DNA of 64,000 bases from Streptomyces sp. NBC_01268 (GTDB lineage Bacteria > Actinomycetota > Actinomycetes > Streptomycetales > Streptomycetaceae): positions 6,756,001 through 6,820,000 of the forward strand of contig NZ_CP108454.1 in the NCBI RefSeq assembly GCF_036240795.1, read 5' to 3'. The stretch's first letter is position 1. Each line of letters starts with the position of its first letter. Both the position numbers and the translations under genes were made by a program. Below are positions 17,608-25,456 of this stretch, in pieces. Below the pieces are notes generated by a model, which was given only the letters and a program-made list of their open reading frames with translations, did no database searches and had not been told where the DNA came from.

Positions 17608-19422
17608 ATGCAGTCTCGAATGCGGCGTTCCACCGCACGGAACCTGGCGGTCCTCACCGTCGCCGCGACGGTCCTCTCGGTGGGGGCGGCCGCCCCGCCG
17701 ACGGCGGAGGCCCCGCCGCCGTCCGCCAAGGTGCCCGTCGCCAGCGGCTGGGGCGGGGCCGTGTCCAGCGTCGACGCGGACGCGTCGGCCGCCGGCATCG
17801 AGGTACTGCGCAAGGGCGGCAACGCGGTGGACGCCGCCGTCGCCGTCGCCGCGGCGCTCGGCGTCACCGAGCCGTACTCGGCCGGCATCGGCGGAGGCGG
17901 CTACTTCGTCTACTACGACGCCAAGACCCGTACGGTCCACACCGTCGACGGGCGCGAGACCGCGCCCCGCTCCGCCGACGCCGGACTCTTCGTGGAGAAC
18001 GGCAAGCCCATCCCCTTCGAGGAGGGCCAGACCAGCGGCCGCGGCGTCGGCACCCCCGGCACCCCCGCCACCTGGGACACCGTGCTCGACGAGTGGGGCA
18101 GCAAGCCGCTGCGCCGGCTCCTCGAACCCGCCGAGCGGCTCGCCCGCGACGGCTTCACCGTGGACGCGACCTTCCGCGCCCAGACCGCCGCGAACGAGGC
18201 CCGCTTCCGCGACTTCCCCGCCACCTCCGAACTCTTCCTGCCCGGGGGGCAGTTGCCCGTCGTCGGCGCGACGTTCAAGAACCCCGACCTGGCGCGGACG
18301 TACGCGAAGCTGGGCCGAGAGGGCGTCGGCGCGCTCTACCGGGGCCCGCTCGCCCGCGACATCGTGAACACCGTCCAGCGCCCGCCGGTCCGCCCGGACG
18401 CCACCCGTGTGGTGCGCTCCGGCGACCTGACGGAACGGGACCTCGCCGGGTACGGGACGATCCTGCGCGAGCCCACGAAGGTGTCCTACCGCGGTCTCGA
18501 CGTCTACTCCATGGCGCCCTCCTCCTCCGGCGGCACCACCGTCGGCGAGGCCCTCAACATCCTGGAGGGCGCCGACCTCTCCCGCGCCTCGCAGGCCCGT
18601 TACCTGCACCGCTTCATCGAGGCCAGCCGGATCGCCTTCGCCGACCGGGGCCGCTGGGTCGGCGACCCGGCCTTCGAGGACGTCCCGGCCCGCGCGCTGC
18701 TCTCCCAGCGGTTCGCCGACTCCCGGGCCTGCCTGATCCGCGACGACGCCGCCCTGACCAGCCCGCTCGCACCCGGCGACCCGCGTCACCCGGCGGCCTG
18801 CGCGAGCGGCGGGACGGCCGCACCGACGCCCTACGAGGGCGAGAACACCACCCATCTCACGGTCGCCGACAAGTGGGGCAACGTCGTCGCCTACACGCTC
18901 ACCATCGAGTCCACCGGAGGCAGCGGCATCACCGTCCCCGGCCGCGGCTTCCTCCTCAACAACGAGCTGACCGACTTCTCCTTCGCCCCGGCGAACCCGG
19001 CCGTCCACGACCCCAACCTGCCCGGCCCGGGCAAGCGTCCGCGGTCCTCCATCTCGCCGACGATCGTGCTCGACAAGACGGGCCGGCCGGTCCTCGCGCT
19101 GGGCTCGCCGGGCGGCGCGACCATCATCACCACCGTCCTGCAGACCCTCACCGGGGTCGTGGACCGGGGCCTGCCGCTGGTCGACGCCATCGCCGCGCCC
19201 CGGGCCAGCCAGCGCAACCAGGCCACCACCGAGCTCGAACCCGGGCTGTGGGACAGCCCGCTCCGCGCCGCACTCGAAGCGATCGGCCACGGCTTCCGCC
19301 AGAACCCGGAGATCGGCGCCGCCACCGGTGTCCAGCGCCTGCCGGACGGCCGCTGGCTCGCCGCCGCGGAGCCCGTCCGCAGGGGCGGCGGCTCGGCGAT
19401 GGTGGTCCGGCCGGCGCCCTGA
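17608..19422 (+). CDS. ggt: Secreted gamma-glutamyltransferase
   Basis: A 604-residue precursor with a Sec signal peptide (hydrophobic to 'AAAPPTAEA'). It is an Ntn hydrolase that self-cleaves into two subunits; the new N-terminal nucleophile Thr is in 'ENTTHLTVADKWGNVV'. Other family blocks are 'ASAAGIEVLRKGGNAVDAAV', 'YSAGIGGGGYFVYY', 'SGRGVGTPGTPATWD' and 'SISPTIVLDKTGRPVLALG'. It removes gamma-glutamyl groups from glutathione or glutamine outside the cell. Length is normal. Convergent with map across a shared hairpin. Confidence 0.95.
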   Translation: MQSRMRRSTARNLAVLTVAATVLSVGAAAPPTAEAPPPSAKVPVASGWGGAVSSVDADASAAGIEVLRKGGNAVDAAVAVAAALGVTEPYSAGIGGGGYFVYYDAKTRTVHTVDGRETAPRSADAGLFVENGKPIPFEEGQTSGRGVGTPGTPATWDTVLDEWGSKPLRRLLEPAERLARDGFTVDATFRAQTAANEARFRDFPATSELFLPGGQLPVVGATFKNPDLARTYAKLGREGVGALYRGPLARDIVNTVQRPPVRPDATRVVRSGDLTERDLAGYGTILREPTKVSYRGLDVYSMAPSSSGGTTVGEALNILEGADLSRASQARYLHRFIEASRIAFADRGRWVGDPAFEDVPARALLSQRFADSRACLIRDDAALTSPLAPGDPRHPAACASGGTAAPTPYEGENTTHLTVADKWGNVVAYTLTIESTGGSGITVPGRGFLLNNELTDFSFAPANPAVHDPNLPGPGKRPRSSISPTIVLDKTGRPVLALGSPGGATIITTVLQTLTGVVDRGLPLVDAIAAPRASQRNQATTELEPGLWDSPLRAALEAIGHGFRQNPEIGAATGVQRLPDGRWLAAAEPVRRGGGSAMVVRPAP

Positions 19423-19462
19423 GTGCGCCCCCGCGCGGGCGGGGTCCGGCCCTCGGGCTCAC

Positions 19463-19500
19463 GGCGCCGTGAGGACGCGCACCCGCGCCCTCACAGCGCC
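19463..19500. terminator. Hairpin between convergent ggt and map
   Basis: GGCGCCGTGAGG (19463-19474) pairs with CCTCACAGCGCC (19489-19500) with a single mismatch. The right arm overlaps the map stop codon, so the hairpin can serve both genes. Confidence 0.55.
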
Positions 19501-20258
19501 GTCAGGATGCGCGGTCCCTCGTCCGTGATCGCCACGGTGTGTTCGGTGTGGGCCGCGCGGGAGCCGTCGAGGGTGCGGATGGTCCAGCCGTCGCGCGCCG
19601 TGTAGTGGGCGTCGCGGCCGCCGCCGACGAGCATCGGTTCGATCGCGATCACCATGCCGTGCCGCAGCGGCACACCCCGGCCCGGGCGTCCCTCGTTGGG
19701 GATGCCCGGTTCCTCGTGCATCGTGCGGCCCACGCCGTGGCCGCCGAGGCCGTCGGGGATGCCGTATCCGGCGCGGCGGCAGACCCGGCCGATCGCGTGC
19801 GCGATGTCGCCGACCCGGTTGCCGACCGTCGCCGCCCCGATCCCCGCCTCCAGCGCCTCGTACGCCGTGTCGACGAGCCGGGTGTCCTCGGGGCGGGCCC
19901 GGCCGACCGTGAAGCTGACGGCGGCGTCCCCGACCCAGCCGCCCAGGACGGCTCCGCAGTCCGCGCTGACCAGGTCGCCGTCGGCGAGCGGCGTGCCGTC
20001 CGGGATCCCGTGCACGATCGCGTCGTTCACCGAGAGGCAGACCACCGCCGGGAAGGGCACCGGGGCCCACTCCGGGTGGTAGTCCAGGAACGGCGATCCC
20101 GCCCCGGCCCCGGCCAGCACCTCCCGGGCCACCCGGTCCAGTTCGGCGGGCGTCACGCCGGGCGCGGCCTTCTCCCGTACGGCCGCGAGGGCCTGGGCGA
20201 CCACCCGGCCCGCCTCGCGCATCGCCAACAGGGTCGCATCCGTCTTGATCTCCATCAT
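19491..20258 (-). CDS. map: Type I methionine aminopeptidase
   Basis: A 255-residue enzyme that removes the initiator Met. Metal ligands and active-site residues are visible: His in 'VHGIPDGTPL', Asp in 'SADCGAVLGGWVGDAAV', His in 'GHGVGRTMHEEPGIPN', Glu in 'IAIEPML' and Glu in 'VAITDEGPRIL'. The start is one of two consecutive ATGs (20258 or 20255). A -10-like TATAGT (minus strand, 20271-20266) ends exactly 7 bases before ATG 20258, which predicts a leaderless transcript. It is divergent from a small XRE regulator across 33 bases, which suggests that this Map is specifically regulated rather than the housekeeping copy (inference). Confidence 0.93.
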   Translation of the reverse strand: MMEIKTDATLLAMREAGRVVAQALAAVREKAAPGVTPAELDRVAREVLAGAGAGSPFLDYHPEWAPVPFPAVVCLSVNDAIVHGIPDGTPLADGDLVSADCGAVLGGWVGDAAVSFTVGRARPEDTRLVDTAYEALEAGIGAATVGNRVGDIAHAIGRVCRRAGYGIPDGLGGHGVGRTMHEEPGIPNEGRPGRGVPLRHGMVIAIEPMLVGGGRDAHYTARDGWTIRTLDGSRAAHTEHTVAITDEGPRILTAL

Positions 20259-20265
20259 GCCAATT

Positions 20266-20284
20266 ACTATACCGGTATTAGAAT
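20266..20284. promoter_or_regulatory. Divergent leaderless promoters over an ATACCGGTAT palindrome
   Basis: The palindrome ATACCGGTAT occupies 20269-20278. On the minus strand TATAGT (20271-20266) is followed by 7 bases and the map ATG. On the plus strand TAGAAT (20279-20284) is followed by 7 bases and ATG 20292 of the XRE gene. Both -10 elements abut or overlap the palindrome, so a protein bound there would block both. Confidence 0.65.
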
Positions 20285-20291
20285 GGGTGAC

Positions 20292-20543
20292 ATGGTGCGC
20301 ACCCCCCTCACCCCAGAAGAGCGCGAACGCGGCGAACGCCTCGGCGCGCTGCTGCGCGACGCCCGTGGCGGGCGCTCGATGGCCGAGATCGCCGCGGCGG
20401 CCGGCCTCTCCGCCGAGACCCTCCGGAAGATCGAGACCGGCCGGGCACCGACCCCCGCCTTCTTCACCGTCGCCGCCCTCGCCGGGGTGCTCGGCCTGTC
20501 GATGGACGAGCTCGTGATCCGCTGCGCCCTCGCCCCCGTGTAG
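20292..20543 (+). CDS. Small XRE-family DNA-binding regulator
   Basis: An 83-residue protein consisting almost only of a helix-turn-helix of the Cro/CI type: 'GERLGALLRDARGGRSMAEI', then 'AGLSAETLRKIETGRAP' and 'VAALAGVLGLSMDELV'. I prefer ATG 20292 over ATG 20283 because it lies exactly 7 bases after TAGAAT, as in leaderless transcripts. It probably binds the palindrome between itself and map and represses both. No toxin-like partner is adjacent other than Map. A perfect 16-bp hairpin follows the stop directly. Confidence 0.85.
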   Translation: MVRTPLTPEERERGERLGALLRDARGGRSMAEIAAAAGLSAETLRKIETGRAPTPAFFTVAALAGVLGLSMDELVIRCALAPV

Positions 20544-20591
20544 CCCCTCCGGCGCGGCGCGGTCCCGAGTGGACCCGCCGCGCCGGAGGGG
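20544..20591 (+). terminator. Strong hairpin terminator after the XRE gene
   Basis: CCCCTCCGGCGCGGCG (20544-20559) is perfectly complementary to 20576-20591. An inner GGTCC/GGACC pair extends the structure. It begins at the base after the stop codon. Confidence 0.8.
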
Positions 20592-20668
20592 GGACGCTGG
20601 AAGCGAGCGTCCGGGTGTGCCGAGGGCGTAGCGAACGGAGCCTCCGCCCGGTCGGAAAGGGCCGCGCC

Positions 20669-20968
20669 ATGCGCATGCTGCTGAAGGTTCAGATGGACAC
20701 GCCGGCCTCCAACGAGGCCATCAAGGCGGGCACCCTCCAGGAGACCATGGAGGCCGCACTCCAGAAACTGCGCCCCGAAGCCGCCTACTTCACCGTCGAG
20801 GACGGCTGTCGGACGGCGTACCTCTTCTTCGACCTGATCGACCCCTCCGACCTGCCGATGATCTCGGAGCCGTTCTTCATCAAGCTCGACGCCAAGGTCC
20901 ACTACTCGCCGGTCATGAACCCGGACGACCTGCGCAGGGGCCTCAGCGCCATCCAGCCCAAGGGCTGA
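20669..20968 (+). CDS. Small conserved protein, possible ferredoxin-like alpha/beta dimer fold
   Basis: A 99-residue protein starting MRMLLKVQMDT. GGAAAGG (20654-20660) precedes ATG 20669 by 8 bases. The pattern strand-helix ('NEAIKAGTLQETMEAALQKL')-strand ('AAYFTVEDGCRTAYLFFDL')-helix-strand suggests a dimeric ferredoxin-like fold as in muconolactone isomerase or ABM-type proteins. No catalytic residue is identified. A hairpin terminator overlaps its stop. It stands alone. Confidence 0.75.
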   Translation: MRMLLKVQMDTPASNEAIKAGTLQETMEAALQKLRPEAAYFTVEDGCRTAYLFFDLIDPSDLPMISEPFFIKLDAKVHYSPVMNPDDLRRGLSAIQPKG

Positions 20969-20988
20969 CCGCCCCGCCCCGGGCGGTC
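20967..20988 (+). terminator. Hairpin terminator overlapping the stop of the small protein gene
   Basis: GACCGCCC and GGGCGGTC form a perfect 8-bp stem around a 6-base loop. The stem begins within the TGA stop at 20966-20968. Confidence 0.65.
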
Positions 20989-21125
20989 CCGTGGCCCGGC
21001 AGCGGGTGCGCGGCCGGTCGGCGCGGGCCATCGTGGACGCGTGAACCGGCGTCAGAAGCTCCTCCCCGCCAGGCGTGCGCCCCTGGTCCGCGCCGCCGGC
21101 CGCACCCCTGCGTAGGCTCCCGGGC

Positions 21126-21527
21126 ATGACGCCCGACACGATCCCCGACGAGCTGCGCCGCGGCCGCTACGTCAGCCTCACCACCTTCCGGAAGAACGGC
21201 ACCGGGGTCGCCACCCCCGTCTGGTACGCGGTGGACGGCGACCGGCTGTACGCCTGGACCCGCACCGACTCCTGGAAGGTGAAGCGGCTGCGCCGTGACC
21301 CCCGGGTCGTGGCCGCCGTCTGTGACGTGCGCGGGAACGTCGCCGAGGGGGCCGTCCGGGTGGAGGGCACGGCCCGGCTGGTGACGGGGGAGGAGCTGCG
21401 CCGCGTGCGCCGGCTGCTCTCCCGCAAGTACACCTGGCAGTTCTGGGCCGTCGACTGGCCCGCGACCGTCGCCCGCCTCGGGAAGCGCCCCCACACCGGG
21501 ATCGTCGTGAGCTTCCCGGGCGCCTGA
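21126..21527 (+). CDS. PPOX-class F420-dependent split-barrel protein
   Basis: A 133-residue protein with the split beta-barrel pattern of F420-binding pyridoxamine-oxidase-like proteins: 'RYVSLTTFRKNGTGVATPVW', 'DRLYAWTRTDSWKVKRLRRD', 'VAAVCDVRGNV' and the C-terminal 'GIVVSF'. The 'FRKNG..VATPVW' and 'SWKVKRLRRDPRV' blocks are typical of the actinobacterial PPOX group. It probably reduces a small molecule with F420H2; the substrate is unknown. Start ATG 21126; an upstream GTG at 21075 is rejected for lack of a family-like extension. Confidence 0.82.
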   Translation: MTPDTIPDELRRGRYVSLTTFRKNGTGVATPVWYAVDGDRLYAWTRTDSWKVKRLRRDPRVVAAVCDVRGNVAEGAVRVEGTARLVTGEELRRVRRLLSRKYTWQFWAVDWPATVARLGKRPHTGIVVSFPGA

Positions 21528-21595
21528 CCGAAAACTCTGCGTAGCCGTCCCGTAACACGACTGCGGTCCAATGCCGGGGACCGAAAGGCAGTGGT

Positions 21596-23008
21596 ATGAC
21601 GGTGTATCAACTTCCGGTGGAGCTCGCCGCGTTCGCCGGCTGGCTGAGCGAGCTCGCCGGCCGGCTCCGGCCGGGCGAGGGCTGGTACGGGGTCTTCGCC
21701 GCCCGCGACCCGGAAGGCCTGCGCGCCTGCTTCGACGGTACGGAGCTCCCGCCCTGGGACGTCGTCGCATCCCTGCTCCAGGACCTCGGCGAGCCGCCCG
21801 GCGCACCCCGGGCCGCCCGCGGCCGGGCCCTGTACGAGGCCGCGGCGGCCGCCCACGACCGCGCCCCGGACGCGGCGCGGTCCCTCGCCGCCCGCCACCG
21901 CCGGGCGCACGAGGCCGCCGCCGAGGCCGAGACCCGCCTCCAGCACCTGGCCGCCACCCCCGGCCCCGCCCTGGCCTGGGCCCGCGACGACCTGTACCGC
22001 GCCCGGGCGCGGGCGGCGGAACTGGGGGCGCGGAGGGCACGGATGCCGGAGGTGGCGGAGGCGGCGGGGGCGGGGGCGGGGGGAAGCGTGGCTGCGGGCG
22101 CGGACACGAGCGTCGCACCGGCCTCGGGCGCGGACGCGAGCGTCGCACCGGCCTCGGGCGCGGCCCCGGCCTCGGGCTCGACCCTGGCCCCAGGCGCTGC
22201 ACCGGCCTCGGCCTCCACCCGCGATCCGGCCGCGGCCCCGGACTCGCCCCCGGCCGCAGCCCCGTCCCCGTCGGCGCCGGCGCCCAAGCGCCGCCCCCGT
22301 GGCGCGCGCTACGCGTGGCTCGACGGCGACGGCGACGGCGACGATGCCGCCGCCGTCGACGGTCCGGTGCGGTCCGCCGTCCCCGAGCTGCCCGCGGGGG
22401 GCGCGGCCCCGCGCGGTGCGCGGTTCGGCGGGGCGACGGCCGCCGCCCCGGTGCCCGCGCCCGCGCCGGTCGTCGACCCCGGGCAGGCGGCCCGCGCCGC
22501 GGGGAACGCCGTCTACGCCCTGCGGCGGCTGCGCGCCCAGGGGCGGGGCGGTGACGCGCACGGGCTGCTGTGCGAGGCGCTGGCCGGGCCGCCCGCCTGG
22601 CTGCCGGTCCTGGCGGCCGAGCTCCACCGCGCCGGTCTGGACGCCGACTGGGCCACCCTGCTGTGGGAGGCCGCCTCGCTGCCCCCGGCCCGGCTGGCCG
22701 CCGTCGCGGGGGCCCTCGCCGACGCGGGCCGCCCCCACGACCGCGACCAGCTCCTCCGCCAGGGCGTCGCCCGCCCCGTGGCGGAACTGGCCGACGCCTG
22801 CGCCGTCCTGTCCGCCGAGGGCCACGAGCCGGAGGCGCGGGCCCTGCTCACCGCGTTCGTCCGCGCCCGCACCCCGGAGGACGCGGCCCGCCTGGCCGCC
22901 CTCGACCCCGCCGCGCTCACGCCCCGCCTGCTCTCCGCCGCCCGCGACGTCTCGCCGTCCCGCGCGCGCGACCTGCTGCACGCGCTACGGGTCGCCGGTC
23001 TGGCGTGA
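21596..23008 (+). CDS. Hypothetical protein with low-complexity Ala/Pro linker
   Basis: A 470-residue protein in three parts. Residues 1-150 form an ordered N-terminal domain (starts MTVYQLPVELAAFAGWLSEL, later a helical 'HRRAHEAAAEAETRLQHL'). Residues about 155-300 are low-complexity Ala/Pro/Ser/Asp, including a 10-residue unit ADxSVAPASG repeated twice (DNA 22101-22160, 30-bp repeat). Residues about 300-470 form a helical repeat domain. Such proteins occur in streptomycetes without a known role and are often mislabelled by low-complexity matches. No catalytic or membrane features are seen. Confidence 0.7.
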   Translation: MTVYQLPVELAAFAGWLSELAGRLRPGEGWYGVFAARDPEGLRACFDGTELPPWDVVASLLQDLGEPPGAPRAARGRALYEAAAAAHDRAPDAARSLAARHRRAHEAAAEAETRLQHLAATPGPALAWARDDLYRARARAAELGARRARMPEVAEAAGAGAGGSVAAGADTSVAPASGADASVAPASGAAPASGSTLAPGAAPASASTRDPAAAPDSPPAAAPSPSAPAPKRRPRGARYAWLDGDGDGDDAAAVDGPVRSAVPELPAGGAAPRGARFGGATAAAPVPAPAPVVDPGQAARAAGNAVYALRRLRAQGRGGDAHGLLCEALAGPPAWLPVLAAELHRAGLDADWATLLWEAASLPPARLAAVAGALADAGRPHDRDQLLRQGVARPVAELADACAVLSAEGHEPEARALLTAFVRARTPEDAARLAALDPAALTPRLLSAARDVSPSRARDLLHALRVAGLA

Positions 23009-23190
23009 GGCGGCGGCGCCCGGAGTGCCCGCCGGCCGGTCCGGAAAGTCTCGTACATGGGCGCGATCGCGCCGAAGAGGACGTGTCGGTACGTGTCCGA
23101 CGTGGACCACTCGGGTATGAAACATGATCGACTAGGCCGGTTCGCGGCAGTGGTCTTGCTCCGGGCTGTGACGGGGCTTACGTTCTCCTC

Positions 23191-23215
23191 CTACGCACCG
23201 CGTCTACGTGCGTAG
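23191..23215. promoter_or_regulatory. Inverted repeat upstream of the pyrimidine degradation operon
   Basis: CTACGCA (23191-23197) and TGCGTAG (23209-23215) are perfect 7-bp arms about an 11-base centre, 33 bases before the start at 23249. The position suits a repressor or activator of the operon. A second perfect palindrome, GGCGCGATCGCGCC, lies further upstream at 23060-23073. No regulator gene is adjacent. Confidence 0.55.
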
Positions 23216-23248
23216 AGGCTCTCTGACGCCGTGCCGAAGGAGCAGCTC

Positions 23249-24091
23249 ATGACCGACGTCGTACGCGCCGCGCTCGTCCAGGCGACCTGGACCGGCGACA
23301 CCGAATCCATGATCGCCAAGCATGAGGAACACGCCCGCGAGGCGGCCCGGCAGGGGGCGAAGGTCATCGGGTTCCAGGAGGTGTTCAACGCCCCGTACTT
23401 CTGCCAGGTGCAGGAGCCCGAGCACTACCGCTGGGCCGAGCCCGTGCCCGACGGGCCGACCGTGCGCAGGATGCAGCAGCTCGCCCGGGAGACCGGGATG
23501 GTGATCGTCGTCCCCGTCTTCGAGGTCGAGGACGCCGGGTTCTACTACAACACCGCCGCCGTCATCGACGCCGACGGCAGCTACCTCGGCAAGTACCGCA
23601 AGCACCACATCCCGCAGGTCAAGGGCTTCTGGGAGAAGTACTACTTCCGCCCGGGCAACGCCGGCTGGCCCGTCTTCGACACCGCCGTCGGCAAGGTCGG
23701 CGTCTACATCTGCTACGACCGGCACTTCCCGGAGGGCTGGCGCCAACTCGGCCTGAACGGCGCCCAGCTGGTGTACAACCCGTCCGCCACCTCGCGCGGC
23801 CTCTCCGCCTACCTCTGGCAGCTCGAACAGCCCGCCGCCGCCGTCGCCAACGAGTACTTCGTCGCCGCCATCAACCGCGTCGGCCAGGAGGAGTACGGCG
23901 ACAACGACTTCTACGGCACCAGCTACTTCGTCGACCCGCGCGGCCGGTTCGTCGGCGACGTCGCCTCGGACAAGGGCGAGGAACTCGTCGTCCGCGACCT
24001 CGACTTCGGCCTCATCGAGGAGGTCCGCCGGCAGTGGGCCTTCTACCGGGACCGCCGTCCCGACGCCTACGACGGGCTGGTGCAGCCGTGA
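23249..24091 (+). CDS. Nitrilase-superfamily amidohydrolase, probable beta-ureidopropionase
   Basis: A 280-residue enzyme with the Glu-Lys-Cys triad: Glu in 'IGFQEVFNAPYF', Lys in 'KYRKHHIPQ', and Cys in 'VYICYDRHFPEGWR'. The blocks 'PSATSRGLSAYLW' and 'ANEYFVAAINRVG' match N-carbamoyl-beta-alanine amidohydrolases. It would release beta-alanine, CO2 and ammonia as the third step of reductive pyrimidine breakdown. ATG 23249 is chosen because AAGGAG (23237-23242) lies 6 bases upstream; the in-frame GTG at 23231 has none. The stop overlaps the next start (GTGA, 24088-24091). Confidence 0.9.
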   Translation: MTDVVRAALVQATWTGDTESMIAKHEEHAREAARQGAKVIGFQEVFNAPYFCQVQEPEHYRWAEPVPDGPTVRRMQQLARETGMVIVVPVFEVEDAGFYYNTAAVIDADGSYLGKYRKHHIPQVKGFWEKYYFRPGNAGWPVFDTAVGKVGVYICYDRHFPEGWRQLGLNGAQLVYNPSATSRGLSAYLWQLEQPAAAVANEYFVAAINRVGQEEYGDNDFYGTSYFVDPRGRFVGDVASDKGEELVVRDLDFGLIEEVRRQWAFYRDRRPDAYDGLVQP

Positions 24092-25368
24092 GCGGCCTCT
24101 ACGCGCGCCACCGCGCCGTCATCCCCGACTGGGTCGCCCTCTACTACCGCGACCCCATCGAACTCACCCACGGCGAGGGCCGCCACGTCTGGGACGCAGA
24201 CGGCAACCGCTACCTCGACTTCTTCGGCGGCATCCTCACCACGATGACCGCGCACGCCCTCCCCGAGGTCACCAAGGCCGTCGCCGAACAGGCCGGGCGG
24301 ATCATCCACTCCTCCACCCTCTACCTCAACCGCCCCATGGTGGAGCTCGCCGAACGGATCGCCGCTCTCTCCGGCATCCCCGACGCCCGCGTCTTCTTCA
24401 CCACCTCCGGCACCGAGGCCAACGACACCGCCCTGCTCCTCGCCACCACCTACCGCCGTTCCCCTCAGATCCTGGCGATGCGCAACAGCTACCACGGGCG
24501 CTCCTTCTCGACCGTCGGCATCACCGGCAACCGCTCCTGGTCGCCCACCGGCCTCTCCCCGCTGCAGACCCTGTACGTGCACGGCGGCGTCCGCAACCGC
24601 GGCCCCTACGCCGAGTACACCGACGAGCGGTTCATCGACGCCTGCGTCGCCGACCTGGAAGACCTCCTCGGCCACACCCGGGACGTCGCCGCCCTCATCG
24701 CCGAACCCATCCAGGGCGTCGGCGGCTTCACCTCCCCGCCCGACGGCCTCTACGCCGCCTTCCGGCGCGTCCTCGACCGGCACGGGATCCTCTGGATCGC
24801 CGACGAGGTGCAGACCGGCTGGGGCCGCACCGGCGAGCACTTCTGGGGCTGGCAGGCGCACGGCCAGGCCGGACCGCCCGACATCCTCACCTTCGCCAAG
24901 GGCATCGGCAACGGCATGTCCATCGGCGGGGTCGTCGCCCGCGCCGAGATCATGAACTGCCTCGACGCCAACTCCATCTCCACCTTCGGCGGCTCGCCCG
25001 TCACCATGGCCGCGGGCCTCGCCAACCTCACGTACCTCCTCGAACACGACCTCCAGGGCAACGCCCGCCGGGTCGGCGGCCTCCTCATCGAACGGCTGCG
25101 CGCCGCCGCCGCGGGCGCCGCGTCCGTACGGGAGGTCCGCGGCCGCGGCCTGATGATCGGCATCGAACTCACCGAGCCCGGCACCGACCGCGCCGCCCCC
25201 GACACCGCCGGGGCCGTCCTGGAGGCCGCCCGCGCCGGCGGCCTGCTCATCGGCAAGGGCGGCGGCCACTCGACCAGCGCCCTGCGCGTCGCGCCCCCGC
25301 TCTCGCTCACCGTCGCCGAGGCCGAGGAGGGCGCGGCCATCCTCGAACAGGCCCTGCGGTCGGTCTAG
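24088..25368 (+). CDS. Class III aminotransferase, probable beta-alanine/aminoisobutyrate transaminase
   Basis: A 426-residue PLP enzyme. The PLP Lys is in 'LTFAKGIGNGMSIGG', the Asp that contacts the pyridine nitrogen is in 'LWIADEVQTGWGRTG', and 'TTSGTEANDTALLLA' is the cofactor phosphate region. It starts at GTG 24088, overlapping the ureidopropionase stop, which shows tight coupling. In this operon the natural amine donor is beta-alanine or 3-aminoisobutyrate formed in the previous step, yielding the semialdehyde. Confidence 0.9.
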   Translation: MSGLYARHRAVIPDWVALYYRDPIELTHGEGRHVWDADGNRYLDFFGGILTTMTAHALPEVTKAVAEQAGRIIHSSTLYLNRPMVELAERIAALSGIPDARVFFTTSGTEANDTALLLATTYRRSPQILAMRNSYHGRSFSTVGITGNRSWSPTGLSPLQTLYVHGGVRNRGPYAEYTDERFIDACVADLEDLLGHTRDVAALIAEPIQGVGGFTSPPDGLYAAFRRVLDRHGILWIADEVQTGWGRTGEHFWGWQAHGQAGPPDILTFAKGIGNGMSIGGVVARAEIMNCLDANSISTFGGSPVTMAAGLANLTYLLEHDLQGNARRVGGLLIERLRAAAAGAASVREVRGRGLMIGIELTEPGTDRAAPDTAGAVLEAARAGGLLIGKGGGHSTSALRVAPPLSLTVAEAEEGAAILEQALRSV

Positions 25369-25456
25369 TCCGCCAGTGCCGGCGGCCCGCCGGCCCGAGC
25401 CCCGTCCCGCCCGCCCACACCAGACCGCACCCGTCCAGTTCGCAGGGGAGAAGTCC

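Noticed and set aside
16728..17888. 386-residue leftward version of the membrane-anchored protein
   Set aside because: The upstream 140 residues are low-complexity and antisense to the ggt start; ATG 17468 begins with a sensible membrane segment.
20969..21125. Looked for tRNA or small RNA genes in this and the other gaps
   Set aside because: Only GC-rich hairpins were found; no cloverleaf with T-loop or anticodon pattern was recognisable.
23060..23073. Perfect 14-bp palindrome GGCGCGATCGCGCC as an operator
   Set aside because: Too far (about 175 bases) from the operon start and such CG-alternating palindromes arise often in this composition; kept only as a note.
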